A stretch of 64,000 bases of DNA from an uncultured Gammaproteobacteria bacterium (GTDB taxonomy: Bacteria; Pseudomonadota; Gammaproteobacteria; HyVt-429): positions 120,517-184,516 of the forward strand of contig CAMYOD010000003.1 of assembly GCA_947259975.1 (NCBI GenBank), read 5' to 3'. Shown here piece by piece: positions 1 to 8,811 of this stretch; positions within the stretch are counted from its first letter, which is position 1; the number at the start of each line of letters is the position of its first letter. Both the position numbers and the translations under genes were made by a program. Under the pieces are notes generated by a model. The model saw only the letters and a program-made list of their open reading frames with translations. It searched no databases and was not told the origin of the DNA.

Positions 1-1709
1 TTCGCCAGCAACAATTCCTTCGCGACTTTGCGGAACACTTTAGCGATCTCGCGCTCCAGGCCGCGGACACCGGCTTCCCGTGTGTAATAGCGTACGACGT
101 CGTACAGGGCGTTCTTCGAAATCGAGATTTCGTCTTCCTTCAACCCGTTATTCTTGCGTTGCTTGGGCACGAGGTAACGCGTTGCGATATTGACCTTCTC
201 GTCCTCGGTGTACCCCGAAAGCCGAATCACTTCCATACGATCCAGTAACGGTGCCGGAATATTCAGGGTATTCGCGGTCGCCAGGAACATAACCTCAGAC
301 AGGTCGTAATCGACCTCAAGATAGTGATCCGCAAACGCATGGTTCTGCTCAGGGTCGAGCACCTCGAGCAGGGCGGACGACGGGTCACCGCGAAAATCCA
401 TCGACATCTTGTCCACTTCATCGAGCATGAACAGGGGGTTACGTGCCTTTACCTTGGACATGTTCTGGACGATCTTGCCGGGCATCGAACCGATATAGGT
501 GCGCCGATGACCACGAATCTCTGCCTCATCGCGCACGCCGCCCAGGGACATGCGAATGAACTTACGGTTCGTCGCCCGCGCGATCGACTGCCCGAGAGAC
601 GTTTTTCCCACCCCCGGCGGCCCGACAAGACACAGGATCGGCCCCTTGATCTTATTGACCCGCTGCTGGACCGCGAGATACTCGAGAATGCGTTCCTTAA
701 CTTTTTCCAGGCCGTAGTGGTCCGCCTCGAGAATGCCCTCGGCGGCGGCCAGGTCCTTGCGCACCCGGGTCCGCTTCTTCCACGGCACATTCACGAGCCA
801 ATCGATGTAGTTGCGCACCACCGTGGCTTCCGCAGACATCGGCGACATCATCTTCAGTTTGCGCAATTCGGCATCCGCTTTCTCGCGCGCCTCTTTCGGC
901 ATGCCCGCCTGCTCGATCCGGGTGGCCAGTTCTTCGGCCTCGTTGGGCGCCTCTTCGAGCTCACCGAGTTCCTTCTGGATAGCCTTCATCTGTTCGTTCA
1001 GATAATACTCGCGCTGACTCTTCTCCATCTGTTTCTTCACGCGGCCGCGAATACGCTTCTCGACTTTCATCAGATCGATCTCGGAATCCATGACACCGAG
1101 GATATGCTCAAGCCGCACGCGGGCCTCTTCCATTTCGAGGATCGCCTGCTTCTCCTCGATCTTCAGGTTCAGGTGCGCCGCGATCGTATCTGCAAGACGA
1201 CTTGGGTCGTCGATACCGCTCACTGAGGTCAGAACTTCGGGCGGGATTTTGGTGTTGAGCTTGACGTAGTTGTCGAACTCGGCGAGCACCGTGCGTACCA
1301 ACGCCTCGGCTTCGCGATCTTCCATCGGTTCGCCCTGGATCGACTCTGTATCCGCAGCAAAATATTCGTCGCTGTCCACATAGGAGACAACTTTCGCGCG
1401 ACCCTCACCCTCGACCAGGACCTTGACCGTACCGTCTGGCAGCTTCAATAACTGCAGAATACTGGCGACGGTTCCGTATTCGAAAATACCCTCGATCGTA
1501 GGATCGTCCTCTGCCGCATTCTTTTGTGCCAGCAGCAGAATTTGCTTACCTGACTCCATCGCCTGCTCGAGCGCACGAATGGATTTCTTGCGCCCCACAA
1601 ACAAGGGGATGACCATGTGCGGAAAGACCACCACATCGCGCAACGGCAGGATTGGAAGAACCGAGGTAGAGCCGGGCGCGCCTGGAGCCAGATCACCGAT
1701 ATCTGTCAT
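1..1709 (-). CDS. lon: ATP-dependent protease Lon (3' part outside window)
   Basis: Lon is the cytoplasmic AAA+ serine protease that degrades misfolded and short-lived regulatory proteins. About 569 residues are visible: an N-terminal substrate-binding domain that begins [10 protein letters not shown] and runs into the [11 protein letters not shown] motif, a long helical middle, then the AAA+ module with Walker A (GPPGVGKTS, near position 610) and Walker B ([10 protein letters not shown], near position 430). The C-terminal Ser-Lys protease domain lies beyond position 1, so the gene is cut by the window and not broken. It follows clpX on the same strand after a 256-bp gap that holds its own sigma-32-like promoter. 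The start is the first ATG in frame before the conserved N-terminal domain. Confidence 0.97.
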   Translation of the reverse strand, partial: MTDIGDLAPGAPGSTSVLPILPLRDVVVFPHMVIPLFVGRKKSIRALEQAMESGKQILLLAQKNAAEDDPTIEGIFEYGTVASILQLLKLPDGTVKVLVEGEGRAKVVSYVDSDEYFAADTESIQGEPMEDREAEALVRTVLAEFDNYVKLNTKIPPEVLTSVSGIDDPSRLADTIAAHLNLKIEEKQAILEMEEARVRLEHILGVMDSEIDLMKVEKRIRGRVKKQMEKSQREYYLNEQMKAIQKELGELEEAPNEAEELATRIEQAGMPKEAREKADAELRKLKMMSPMSAEATVVRNYIDWLVNVPWKKRTRVRKDLAAAEGILEADHYGLEKVKERILEYLAVQQRVNKIKGPILCLVGPPGVGKTSLGQSIARATNRKFIRMSLGGVRDEAEIRGHRRTYIGSMPGKIVQNMSKVKARNPLFMLDEVDKMSMDFRGDPSSALLEVLDPEQNHAFADHYLEVDYDLSEVMFLATANTLNIPAPLLDRMEVIRLSGYTEDEKVNIATRYLVPKQRKNNGLKEDEISISKNALYDVVRYYTREAGVRGLEREIAKVFRKVAKELLLA

Positions 1710-1825
1710 GTTTTCACCTGAGACGACTTTTTGCAAAGCCGTGGTTGCGCTGGCGGCTGCATTGATGTGAACCAAAAACCATGCCGCCAGCAGGTACGTC
1801 CCGTGCAGGCACGTCTGTCTTTACA

Positions 1826-1854
1826 CTATGGTGTTAACGCGTGTGGAATTCAAG
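1826..1854 (-). promoter_or_regulatory. Probable sigma-32 (RpoH) promoter of lon
   Basis: On the minus strand CTTGAA (1849-1854) is followed after 15 bases by CACCATAG (1826-1833), close to the heat-shock consensus CTTGAA-N13-16-CCCCATNT. It sits about 115 bases before the lon ATG in the clpX-lon gap. lon is a classical RpoH target, which supports the call. The -10 matches 6 of 8. Confidence 0.5.
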
Positions 1855-1965
1855 CGCCGACCTGGTACATCAAGCAAGGATCACGCCAGAAAACGCGTAC
1901 GGAATGCAACACGCAAAACACACACGTTTTGCGCTGAGAATGCGGCGCGTGGCCGCGAAGTCCGC

Positions 1966-3252
1966 CTACTGCGGCGAGGACGAGGCCGATTTGGTTTCTT
2001 CGTCCTCGTAAATGTAAAGCGGCTGGGCACCTTCGCTGATGACGCTGCCATCGACGACCACACGCTTCACATTGGTAAGACCCGGCAGATCGTACATGGT
2101 GTCCAGCAAGGCGTGCTCCAGAATCGAGCGCAGGCCACGGGCGCCGGTTTTCCGCTCCATTGCCTTGTGTGATACTGCAACCAGGGCATCGTGACGAATG
2201 TCCAATTCCACGCCTTCCAGCTTAAACAGCTTCTGGTACTGTTTCACCAGGGCGTTGCGCGGTTCAGTGAGGATCCGCACCAGGGCCTCTTCGTCGAGCT
2301 CGTCCAGAACCGCAACGATAGGTAACCGGCCGACGAATTCCGGAATAAGGCCATACTTGATCTTATCCTCGGGCTCGACGTCGCGCAGAATCTCGCCGAC
2401 GTTTTGCGCCTCTGACTTGGTCCTGATCTCGGCGCTGAAGCCGATGCCGCTCTTTTGCGACCGATCCTGAATAATCTTCTCCAGGCCGGCAAACGCACCA
2501 CCGCAAATGAACAGAATATTGCGCGTATCGACTTGCAGGAACTCCTGTTGCGGATGCTTGCGCCCGCCCTGCGGTGGCACCGAGGCCACGGTGCCTTCGA
2601 TCAGCTTCAGCAGCGCCTGCTGCACGCCCTCGCCGGATACATCGCGCGTAATCGAGGGATTGTCGGACTTGCGCGAAATCTTATCGATCTCGTCGATATA
2701 GACGATTCCGATCTGCGCCTTCTCGATATCGTAGTCACATTTCTGCAGAAGCTTCTGAATGATGTTTTCGACATCCTCGCCGACATACCCGGCTTCCGTC
2801 AGGGTCGTCGCATCCGCAATGGTAAAGGGTACATTGAGCTGGCGCGCCAACGTCTCGGCGAGCAGGGTCTTGCCCGAACCGGTGGGACCGATCAGCAGGA
2901 TGTTGCTTTTCGAGATCTCGACATCGCCGACCTTGTCTTCATTCTCGATCCGCTTGTAATGGTTATACACCGCGACCGAGAGAATCTTCTTGGCATCGTG
3001 TTGGCCGATAACGTACTCGTCGAGGATCTGCTTGATCTCGTTGGGCTTGGGAAAGCGCGTCGTACCCTCCGCCGCTTCGTTGCCTTCCTGGACCTCTTCA
3101 CGGATGATGTCGTTACATAACTCGACGCATTCGTCACAGACGAACACAGACGGCCCGGCGATAAGCTTCCGCACTTCGTGCTGGCTCTTACCGCAGAATG
3201 AGCAATAAAGTAACTTTTCGCCCTTGCCATCGAGCTTGTCGTCAGACATCAC
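1966..3252 (-). CDS. clpX: ATP-dependent Clp protease ATPase subunit ClpX
   Basis: ClpX is the AAA+ unfoldase that recognises tagged substrates and feeds them to the ClpP chamber. The 428-residue product has the N-terminal zinc-binding domain (Cys17, Cys20, Cys39, Cys42 in CSFC...CDEC), Walker A GPTGSGKT, Walker [11 protein letters not shown] and the ClpX-type C-terminal small domain. Length is normal (E. coli 424). It lies downstream of clpP on the same strand with a 119-bp gap. The start could be either of two successive ATGs (3252 or 3249). Read with tig and clpP it forms the standard tig-clpP-clpX-lon order. Confidence 0.98.
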   Translation of the reverse strand: MMSDDKLDGKGEKLLYCSFCGKSQHEVRKLIAGPSVFVCDECVELCNDIIREEVQEGNEAAEGTTRFPKPNEIKQILDEYVIGQHDAKKILSVAVYNHYKRIENEDKVGDVEISKSNILLIGPTGSGKTLLAETLARQLNVPFTIADATTLTEAGYVGEDVENIIQKLLQKCDYDIEKAQIGIVYIDEIDKISRKSDNPSITRDVSGEGVQQALLKLIEGTVASVPPQGGRKHPQQEFLQVDTRNILFICGGAFAGLEKIIQDRSQKSGIGFSAEIRTKSEAQNVGEILRDVEPEDKIKYGLIPEFVGRLPIVAVLDELDEEALVRILTEPRNALVKQYQKLFKLEGVELDIRHDALVAVSHKAMERKTGARGLRSILEHALLDTMYDLPGLTNVKRVVVDGSVISEGAQPLYIYEDEETKSASSSPQ

Positions 3253-3371
3253 TTACTCCCAAAACGAGCAAAACCCCTATATCGTCGGCTTATGGTGCCG
3301 GCCGCGCTGCGTGGCAGACCGGACCCAGCCCCAGTCTTAAAAATACTACAAATTCGCGACTTGCGCCAAAG

Positions 3372-4019
3372 TCAGCCCCGCGCCTCGATTACCGAGTCGA
3401 TAAGGCCGTATTTCACGGCCTCCTCGCCGTCCATAAAGTTATCCCGCTCCGTATCCTGCGCGATCTTCTCCATTGACTGGCCGCTATGTTTGACCAGAAT
3501 CTGGTTCAGGCGTTCGCGCACCCGCAGGATTTCCCGGGCATGGATGTCGAAATCGCTGGCCTGCCCCTGAAAGCCGCCCAGGGGCTGATGGATCATAATC
3601 CGCGAATGGGGTAGACAGTGGCGCATCCCCTTGCTGCCGCCCGCCAGAATTATGGCACCCATGCTGGCCGCCTGACCCAGGCACACCGTGCTCACATCCG
3701 GCTTGATGAATTGCATCGTGTCGTAGATCGCGAGTCCCGCGTTGACTGCCCCGCCGGGCGAATTGACGTAGAGATGGATCTCTTTGTCCGGATTCTCCGA
3801 TTCCAGGAACAACAGCTGCGCCACAACCAGATTCGCCATATGGTCATCCACAGGGCCGACCAGGAACACCACCCGCTCCTTGAGCATGCGCGAATAGATG
3901 TCATAGGCCCGTTCTCCGCGTCCGGTGGTTTCGATCACCATGGGGACGAGCCCGATAGCCTGCGGATCGGTAGCGCCTTGCCCGGCACCGGCGTGATTAG
4001 AATCTCCAATATGTTTCAT
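3372..4019 (-). CDS. clpP: ATP-dependent Clp protease proteolytic subunit ClpP
   Basis: ClpP is the serine peptidase that forms the double-heptameric proteolytic chamber used by ClpX. The 215-residue protein carries the catalytic triad at the expected spacing: Ser119 in GQAASMG, His144 in IMIHQP and Asp193 in TERDN. The N-terminal extension before LVPMVIE fits the family's cleaved propeptide. Only 13 bases separate it from the end of tig, so the two are probably cotranscribed, with clpX following. Confidence 0.98.
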   Translation of the reverse strand: MKHIGDSNHAGAGQGATDPQAIGLVPMVIETTGRGERAYDIYSRMLKERVVFLVGPVDDHMANLVVAQLLFLESENPDKEIHLYVNSPGGAVNAGLAIYDTMQFIKPDVSTVCLGQAASMGAIILAGGSKGMRHCLPHSRIMIHQPLGGFQGQASDFDIHAREILRVRERLNQILVKHSGQSMEKIAQDTERDNFMDGEEAVKYGLIDSVIEARG

Positions 4020-4032
4020 ACGATCTCCACCC

Positions 4033-5361
4033 CTAGTCTTGCTCTTGATTATCGGCCGTAGGCGACGTTTGCATTAATTCCACGAAGCTCACTGGCACAT
4101 CGACGGCTTCCGCCTCTTGCAGCAATTCTTCCACAATCATCTGTTCCATAACGGTGGCCTGCACCTCACCGAGACGCCGCTGATCCGCCATGTGCCAGCG
4201 GATGAATTCATCCGGATCTTCGTAGGCCGCCGCCATCCGCTCGAGGGCGGCGCGAACACGTGCCGGATCCGCACTGATTTTGCGCGCCGCCGCAATATCC
4301 GCCAGGATCAGCCCCAGGGCAACACGTCGGCGCGCCGTGGATTCATAGAGTTCACGGTTGTCCGGCAATTGCTCCGGGTCGATGCCCTGGCGTTGAAACA
4401 TCTCTTTGTTGGACTGGATCAAACGCCCGATCTCTTCATCGACCAGATGTTTGGGCAACTCGATATCATTGGCCGTCAGGAGCGCCTCCATCACCGCATC
4501 CCGCGTCTTCTGGCGAACCCGGTCTTCCATTTCCGTCTCCAGGTTAGCCTTGACCTCTTCACGCAGACGCGCAACGCCGCCCTCCGCAACTCCGAAGGCC
4601 TTTGCGAATTCCTCATTTATTTCAGGTAGTTGAGACTCCATGACCTGGTTCACCTGCACTTCGAATTCGGCCGTCTTACCGGCCAGGTCCGGGTTCGCAT
4701 ATTCGTCCGGGAAGGTAACCGTGACCGTGCGCGTGTCACCCGCCGCGGCGCCGGTCAGCTGGGACTCGAAATCCCCGATCAACGCTTTGGATCCCAATTC
4801 GACTGCAAAATCCTTCGCCTCGCCACCGGCAAAAGGCTCGCCGTCGATGCGTCCGAGAAAATCGATCTCCAGCTTATCGCCCTCTGCGGCTGCCCGATCC
4901 ACCGGCCGCCATTCGAGGCGCTGTTTGCGCATGGTTTCGAGGGTGCGATCGACATCTTCGTCTATCACTTCGCAGACGGGTCGCTCGATCCTCGCGCCTT
5001 TGATGTCCAACTTATTGACGTCCGGATAAACCTCGAACGTCGCCACATACTCGAGATCCTTGCCGCGGCTGAGGGTCTTGGGCTCGATACTCGGCCCCCC
5101 GGCCGGACGCAGCTTCTCCTGACCGACGGCCTCCTGGAAGGTCGATTGAATGAGGGCGCCGGCGACCTCCTGCATGATCTGCGGCCCGTATTGTGCCTCG
5201 ACCATCTTGAGTGGCACATGGCCCGGGCGGAACCCTGGCATCTTCACGTTCTTGGACAAGCCCCTGATGCGGTCCGAAAAGGCCTTTTCGAGCCGGTCAG
5301 CGGGTACAGCAATCGTGAGGCGGCGCTCGAGGGCGCCTGTCGTTTCAAGGGAGATCTGCAT
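4033..5361 (-). CDS. tig: Trigger factor, ribosome-associated chaperone and prolyl isomerase
   Basis: Trigger factor binds the ribosome exit tunnel and shields nascent chains. The 442-residue product has the ribosome-binding domain with signature GFRPGHVP near residues 44-51, an FKBP-type PPIase domain beginning near residue 155, and a long helical C-terminal chaperone domain ending in an acidic tail (DNQEQD). Length is typical (E. coli 432). It is the first gene of the tig-clpP-clpX block and starts 85 bases after the tRNA-Leu gene on the same strand. Confidence 0.97.
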   Translation of the reverse strand: MQISLETTGALERRLTIAVPADRLEKAFSDRIRGLSKNVKMPGFRPGHVPLKMVEAQYGPQIMQEVAGALIQSTFQEAVGQEKLRPAGGPSIEPKTLSRGKDLEYVATFEVYPDVNKLDIKGARIERPVCEVIDEDVDRTLETMRKQRLEWRPVDRAAAEGDKLEIDFLGRIDGEPFAGGEAKDFAVELGSKALIGDFESQLTGAAAGDTRTVTVTFPDEYANPDLAGKTAEFEVQVNQVMESQLPEINEEFAKAFGVAEGGVARLREEVKANLETEMEDRVRQKTRDAVMEALLTANDIELPKHLVDEEIGRLIQSNKEMFQRQGIDPEQLPDNRELYESTARRRVALGLILADIAAARKISADPARVRAALERMAAAYEDPDEFIRWHMADQRRLGEVQATVMEQMIVEELLQEAEAVDVPVSFVELMQTSPTADNQEQD

Positions 5362-5446
5362 CGAGTTTCGTGAACCTGGTTTGGCAATAATGGACGGAGA
5401 TCGGTCGCAGCCCCGTCGCCGAAAGAACCTGCGCCCGGACCCGATC

Positions 5447-5531
<85 letters not shown>

Positions 5532-5677
5532 CTCTCGACCAGATCCCCTGGCGCTACCCGGAGGCGGTTACCGGATCCGGTCGGGCTGCTAATGTCGGCG
5601 CCACATTACCATAGCCGCATGGCAAAAAGAATATCGCGGCCCCGACGTGTGCCAGCGCTGGCGTACCTGCTGAGGCT

Positions 5678-6433
5678 TTAAGAGGCTAGAAATTTAAAGT
5701 GGCTGTCGGCGATTTGCAGGATATCGCCGTCGCGCAACTGCTGGCCGTTAACGCCAATTTCCTGGTCATTAATACGCGGAAACTGATTGCCCCATAGATG
5801 GGACACGTAGTAGCCGGACCCCCGACGGGCAATGATTGCGCGTGGGACATTGTTCGTTTCTATCGGCGTGATGCCTTCGGCGGCAATGTCAATTCGATTA
5901 CCCGCATCCGACCCGTCCTGCACGATCAGCGCCACCGCTTGTCGTTGCGACTCGCGCGGTGCTTTCGCAAGTTGACTTATTATTAGTATGATCTCAATCC
6001 CGCCACCTGACTCGGCGGGACGCTCAAGATACTGCAACTTATGTCGGCCAAGCACGAAAGCCTGGCCGCTAACCAGGGAGTGCTCGCGGACGCGCTTACC
6101 CTTTAGGTATATTCCGTTGGTGCTGCCCAAATCAGATATATGCGCGGGCTCGCCAGCCACGCGCGGGAAATGCAGGGACATATGGTAAGAACTGATCGCG
6201 GGATCGAATATACAGATATCATTCCGCGGATCCCGCCCGATACCGATCGTCCGGTGTGTATCCGGCGCCTGTACGATCCGCTCAATCCATACCCGTCCGC
6301 CGGCGGCCTCGGCTCCGGTTTGGGAGGAGTCCGCATCGGCTAGCCGTTCGGTGTCGCGGAACCCAGGACTGCCCGCCCGCGGACGAATAAGCATGTCAAC
6401 TTCAGAAAATAAACCGCTAACTCCGGCCATCAT
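5678..6433 (-). CDS. FHA-domain protein with two FHA-like modules
   Basis: A 251-residue soluble protein. Residues about 60-135 form a canonical forkhead-associated domain: GIGRDPRNDI, then SSYHMSL and DLGSTNGIYL, the residues that bind phosphothreonine. Residues about 160-250 look like a second, degenerate FHA fold (RAIIARRGSGYYV, INDQEIGVNGQQLRDGD) that lacks the phospho-binding Arg/Ser/His set. The N-terminal 50 residues are low complexity. No kinase, phosphatase or secretion gene is adjacent, so the partner is unknown. The start is uncertain: ATG 6433 has GGAAGGG upstream, but ATG 6394 (MLIRPRAG) is possible. Confidence 0.85.
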   Translation of the reverse strand: MMAGVSGLFSEVDMLIRPRAGSPGFRDTERLADADSSQTGAEAAGGRVWIERIVQAPDTHRTIGIGRDPRNDICIFDPAISSYHMSLHFPRVAGEPAHISDLGSTNGIYLKGKRVREHSLVSGQAFVLGRHKLQYLERPAESGGGIEIILIISQLAKAPRESQRQAVALIVQDGSDAGNRIDIAAEGITPIETNNVPRAIIARRGSGYYVSHLWGNQFPRINDQEIGVNGQQLRDGDILQIADSHFKFLAS

Positions 6434-6684
6434 GACCCTGTCCCTTCCAGCAAATAGAAAGATTGCACCCAGTTACCCCACTGCGCCAATCCTAGCGATA
6501 CGCGCACGGCAAATCTGTGATTTGGTTCACAATCGGTACGGGAATACTGGCCGGGGGGGACGAGCGCGCCGATTCGGGCGACAAACGGCGCTGCAGGCCG
6601 GGACCGGGGGTCAGCCCCCGCGCTTAGCCCGGTAATTTAGGGACAGAACCCGATCGGTTGACGAATGCTCCCGCAGGACCCCAC

Positions 6685-6714
6685 AAAAAAAGGCTTACAC
6701 CTGCGTGTAAGCCT
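6685..6714 (-). terminator. Rho-independent terminator of the tRNA cluster
   Basis: A perfect 10-bp stem (aggcttacac/gtgtaagcct, 6691-6714) with a 4-nt loop, followed on the minus strand by seven Ts (6685-6691). It lies 9 bases past the 3' end of tRNA-Lys and ends the Pro-Arg-His-Lys transcript. Confidence 0.9.
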
Positions 6715-6722
6715 CGTTTTAG

Positions 6723-6798
<76 letters not shown>

Positions 6799-6811
6799 AT
6801 AAATACAGTGT

Positions 6812-6869
6812 CAAGTTACAAGATTCAAGATACAAGTATTCTTGCTTGCAGCTTGTCCCTTGCAACTTG
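6812..6869. repeat. Heptad inverted repeat (CAAGNNN units)
   Basis: Between tRNA-Lys and tRNA-His. The left arm (6812-6836) is a run of CAAG every 7 bases; the right arm (6841-6869) is the reverse-complement series CTTGNNN. The same unit occurs at 14580-14636. It would form a long imperfect hairpin in RNA of either strand. Confidence 0.75.
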
Positions 6870-6880
6870 TCACTTGAAAT

Positions 6881-6957
6881 TGGGGTGAGCGATGGGGCTC
6901 GAACCCACGACCACCGGAATCACAATCCGGGGCTCTACCAACTGAGCTACGCTCACC
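6881..6957 (-). tRNA. tRNA-His(GUG)
   Basis: A 77-nt cloverleaf with encoded CCA. Anticodon stem CCGGA/TCCGG closes TTGTGAT, giving GUG. The extra 5' G (G-1) typical of tRNA-His is encoded at 6957 and pairs with C73. Confidence 0.95.
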
Positions 6958-6968
6958 ATTAAAACAAA

Positions 6969-7037
6969 GTTACGAGTCGCGAGTTTCGAGCGACGAGTTT
7001 CCAGTCCTCCTGGTACCTCACCACTCGATACTCGACA
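6969..7037. repeat. Heptad inverted repeat (CGAGNNN units)
   Basis: Between tRNA-His and tRNA-Arg. The left part reads CGAGTCG, CGAGTTT, CGAGCGA, CGAGTTT in exact 7-base steps (about 6972-6999); the right part near 7023-7037 carries the complementary CTCGATA/CTCGACA series. It is like the repeat in the previous tRNA spacer but uses a different heptad. Confidence 0.65.
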
Positions 7038-7047
7038 CTATATTGTT

Positions 7048-7467
7048 TGGCGCGCCCGACAGGACTCGAACCTGTAACCTACGGCTTAGCTTACCACTAC
7101 AGCTTTCGCTGCCCCGTCCCGGGTTTGTGGTCTGGACTATATCTTCGCCGTCACAGGCGGGGCACGTATAGTCTCTACGGATCCCGGCAGCGGCCGCCGG
7201 CGATCAGCGTCACCGCGCTCGCTTCCAGGACGTCCTACCCCCGGTTCACGGCAAATATGCCGATCGCCGAAACCAGGCCTTCGAACGTTCCGGGGCCACC
7301 CATCGTGCGGCCGTCGGTTTCCTCGGTATTGCCATCGCCGCGACGCGTTAAGGGTCTACCGATACAGTGCCCTCCACTCCGCAAGTTCTGTTTCCTCGCG
7401 GAGGCTCCTATTTGCGACAGTGCCGCTTGCCAAAGGCCGTTGCTCTATCCGGTTGAGCTACGGGCGC
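7048..7467 (-). tRNA. tRNA-Arg(UCU), interrupted by a group I intron
   Basis: Exon 1 is 7433-7467 and exon 2 is 7048-7089, joined across the intron 7090-7432. The spliced tRNA has acceptor GCGCCCG/CGGGCGC, D-stem GCTC/GAGC, anticodon stem ACGGC/GCCGT with loop CTTCTAA, T-arm ACAGG/CCTGT and encoded CCA, closely matching E. coli argU. The anticodon is UCU, reading AGA/AGG. The intron falls inside the anticodon, between U34 and C35. A tRNA finder that does not model introns would miss this gene. Confidence 0.93.
7090..7432 (-). ncRNA. Self-splicing group I intron in tRNA-Arg(UCU)
   Basis: A 343-nt intron following a U and ending in G, as group I introns do. The conserved core is visible: R element GUAGAGACUAUACG (7165-7178) and S element GAAGAUAUAGUCC (7134-7146), whose GACUAUA and UAUAGUC form P7. 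P3 is GGGCAC with GUGCCC. P8 is CGCC/GGCG just before the S element. P2 is a 9-bp hairpin (CUCCGCGAG/CUUGCGGAG). The 5' region AGGAGCCU resembles the internal guide of cyanobacterial tRNA-Leu introns, with GAG pairing to exon CUU. There is no homing-endonuclease gene inside. Confidence 0.92.
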
Positions 7468-7524
7468 AAACCTGTTGTCAGCAGTTCGACCGCGGGCGGT
7501 CGTGCCCCTGACATCAATCTTGTC

Positions 7525-7601
7525 TGGTCGGGGCAGAGGGATTTGAACCCCCGACTCCCTGCTCCCAAAGCAGGTGCGCTACCAGGCTGCGCCATGCCCC
7601 G
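7525..7601 (-). tRNA. tRNA-Pro(UGG)
   Basis: A 77-nt cloverleaf with encoded CCA. Anticodon stem CCTGC/GCAGG closes loop TTTGGGA, giving UGG. It is the first gene of the Pro-Arg-His-Lys cluster. Confidence 0.95.
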
Positions 7602-7705
7602 CGTCACTCAGTTGCCGTGCCGGCAACCCCATCCGGGGCCTGCCACGCCAGTCTGCGATTGGCAGACAGTCGTCGCGACCGCGCCGCGGCGCCGGACTCG
7701 CAAGT

Positions 7706-7733
7706 ATATTATAGATACGCAAACTATGGACAA
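7706..7733 (-). promoter_or_regulatory. Possible promoter of the tRNA cluster
   Basis: On the minus strand TTGTCC (7728-7733) is followed after 16 bases by TAATAT (7706-7711), overlapping TATAAT (7708-7713). The bases after it are strongly GC-rich, as in discriminators of growth-rate-regulated stable RNA promoters. It lies about 105 bases before tRNA-Pro. Confidence 0.4.
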
Positions 7734-7865
7734 CGCGCGCCGGCAAGGCTCGCGACTATACGCGGGCGCAAATACAGCGTCAACGCGGGCTCAGCACGTC
7801 TTGGTCTCGACGTTCGCCCGTGCGATCATCCGCGCATGTCTACCCATGCGATGAACACCAGTTAG

Positions 7866-8726
7866 ATGACGGCAAAGCTCCTGGACGGCAAGGCGCTGGC
7901 CGAACGCCTGCTCGCGGACGTTCGTGCCGCGATCGCGCAGCGGGTGGCAACAGGCCGCCGCGCACCGGGCCTGGCGGTGGTATTGCTGGGGGACGATCCC
8001 GCATCGCAGGTCTATGTTCGCAACAAGCTCCGTGCCTGCGAAAAGACCGGGATCCTGTCCACCTCACATACGTTGCCCGCGTCGATCTCCCAGACGGACT
8101 TGCTGCAACAAATAGACGCACTGAATGACGATCCAACCGTGGATGGTATTCTGGTACAACTACCGCTACCCGCCCATATCGATGTGGAGACCGTCATCGA
8201 ACGCATTCATCCGGATAAGGATGTGGACGGCTTCCACCCTTACAATGTGGGCCGACTGGCGGTGCGCATGCCGGTCCTGCATCCCTGTACGCCACGCGGC
8301 ATCATGTCCCTGCTGGCCGCGTATGAGGTGGAGCTGGAGGGTAGGGACGCGGTAGTGGTGGGCGCTTCGAACATCGTCGGGCGCCCGATGTCGCTCGAAC
8401 TCCTCATGGCCCGCGCGACCGTGACCACCTGTCACAGCCGGACCCGTGACCTGCAATCGCATGTTGCCCGCGCCGACGTGCTGGTCGTGGCGGTGGGCCA
8501 ACCCGGACTGATCAAGGGTGAGTGGATCAAGCCCGGTGCCGCGGTCGTCGACGCCGGCATTAACCGGCTGGCGGACGGTCGCCTGGTGGGCGACGTAGAG
8601 TTTGATTCAGCCCGCGAGCGGGCCGCCTGGATCACCCCGGTGCCCGGCGGTGTCGGCCCGATGACCGTGGCGACGCTGATGCAGAACACCCTGGATGCGG
8701 CGCAAAAACTGCACGCTGACCTGTGA
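7866..8726 (+). CDS. folD: Bifunctional methylenetetrahydrofolate dehydrogenase/cyclohydrolase FolD
   Basis: FolD interconverts 5,10-methylene-, methenyl- and 10-formyl-tetrahydrofolate in one-carbon metabolism. The 286-residue product shows family motifs [14 protein letters not shown] (catalytic Lys region), [10 protein letters not shown], the [11 protein letters not shown] segment, the nucleotide-binding [13 protein letters not shown] and the C-terminal [16 protein letters not shown]. Length is normal. It precedes htpG, which has its own promoter in the gap, so the two are probably not an obligate operon. Confidence 0.97.
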   Translation: MTAKLLDGKALAERLLADVRAAIAQRVATGRRAPGLAVVLLGDDPASQVYVRNKLRACEKTGILSTSHTLPASISQTDLLQQIDALNDDPTVDGILVQLPLPAHIDVETVIERIHPDKDVDGFHPYNVGRLAVRMPVLHPCTPRGIMSLLAAYEVELEGRDAVVVGASNIVGRPMSLELLMARATVTTCHSRTRDLQSHVARADVLVVAVGQPGLIKGEWIKPGAAVVDAGINRLADGRLVGDVEFDSARERAAWITPVPGGVGPMTVATLMQNTLDAAQKLHADL

Positions 8727-8737
8727 CCGCAGGGCCG

Positions 8738-8765
8738 CTTGAAATTCTCAGCGCGAACCCCATGT
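8738..8765 (+). promoter_or_regulatory. sigma-32 (RpoH) promoter of htpG
   Basis: CTTGAA (8738-8743), a 14-base spacer and CCCCATGT (8758-8765) match the RpoH consensus CTTGAA-N13-16-CCCCATNT at every defined base. It ends about 50 bases before the htpG start, the expected position for a heat-shock promoter. Confidence 0.85.
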
Positions 8766-8811
8766 AACTGACATTCCGAGTAAATTCAGCGCGCGAATAC
8801 GCGCCACCCGC

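Noticed and set aside
324-1226. 300-codon open frame on the + strand inside lon
   Set aside because: It is antisense to the conserved Lon AAA+ region; the translation has no motifs and is Arg/His/Leu-rich, typical of a shadow frame in GC-rich DNA.
7047-7511. Open frames across the tRNA-Arg region
   Set aside because: They run through tRNA exons and intron core structure; the RNA reading explains every part.
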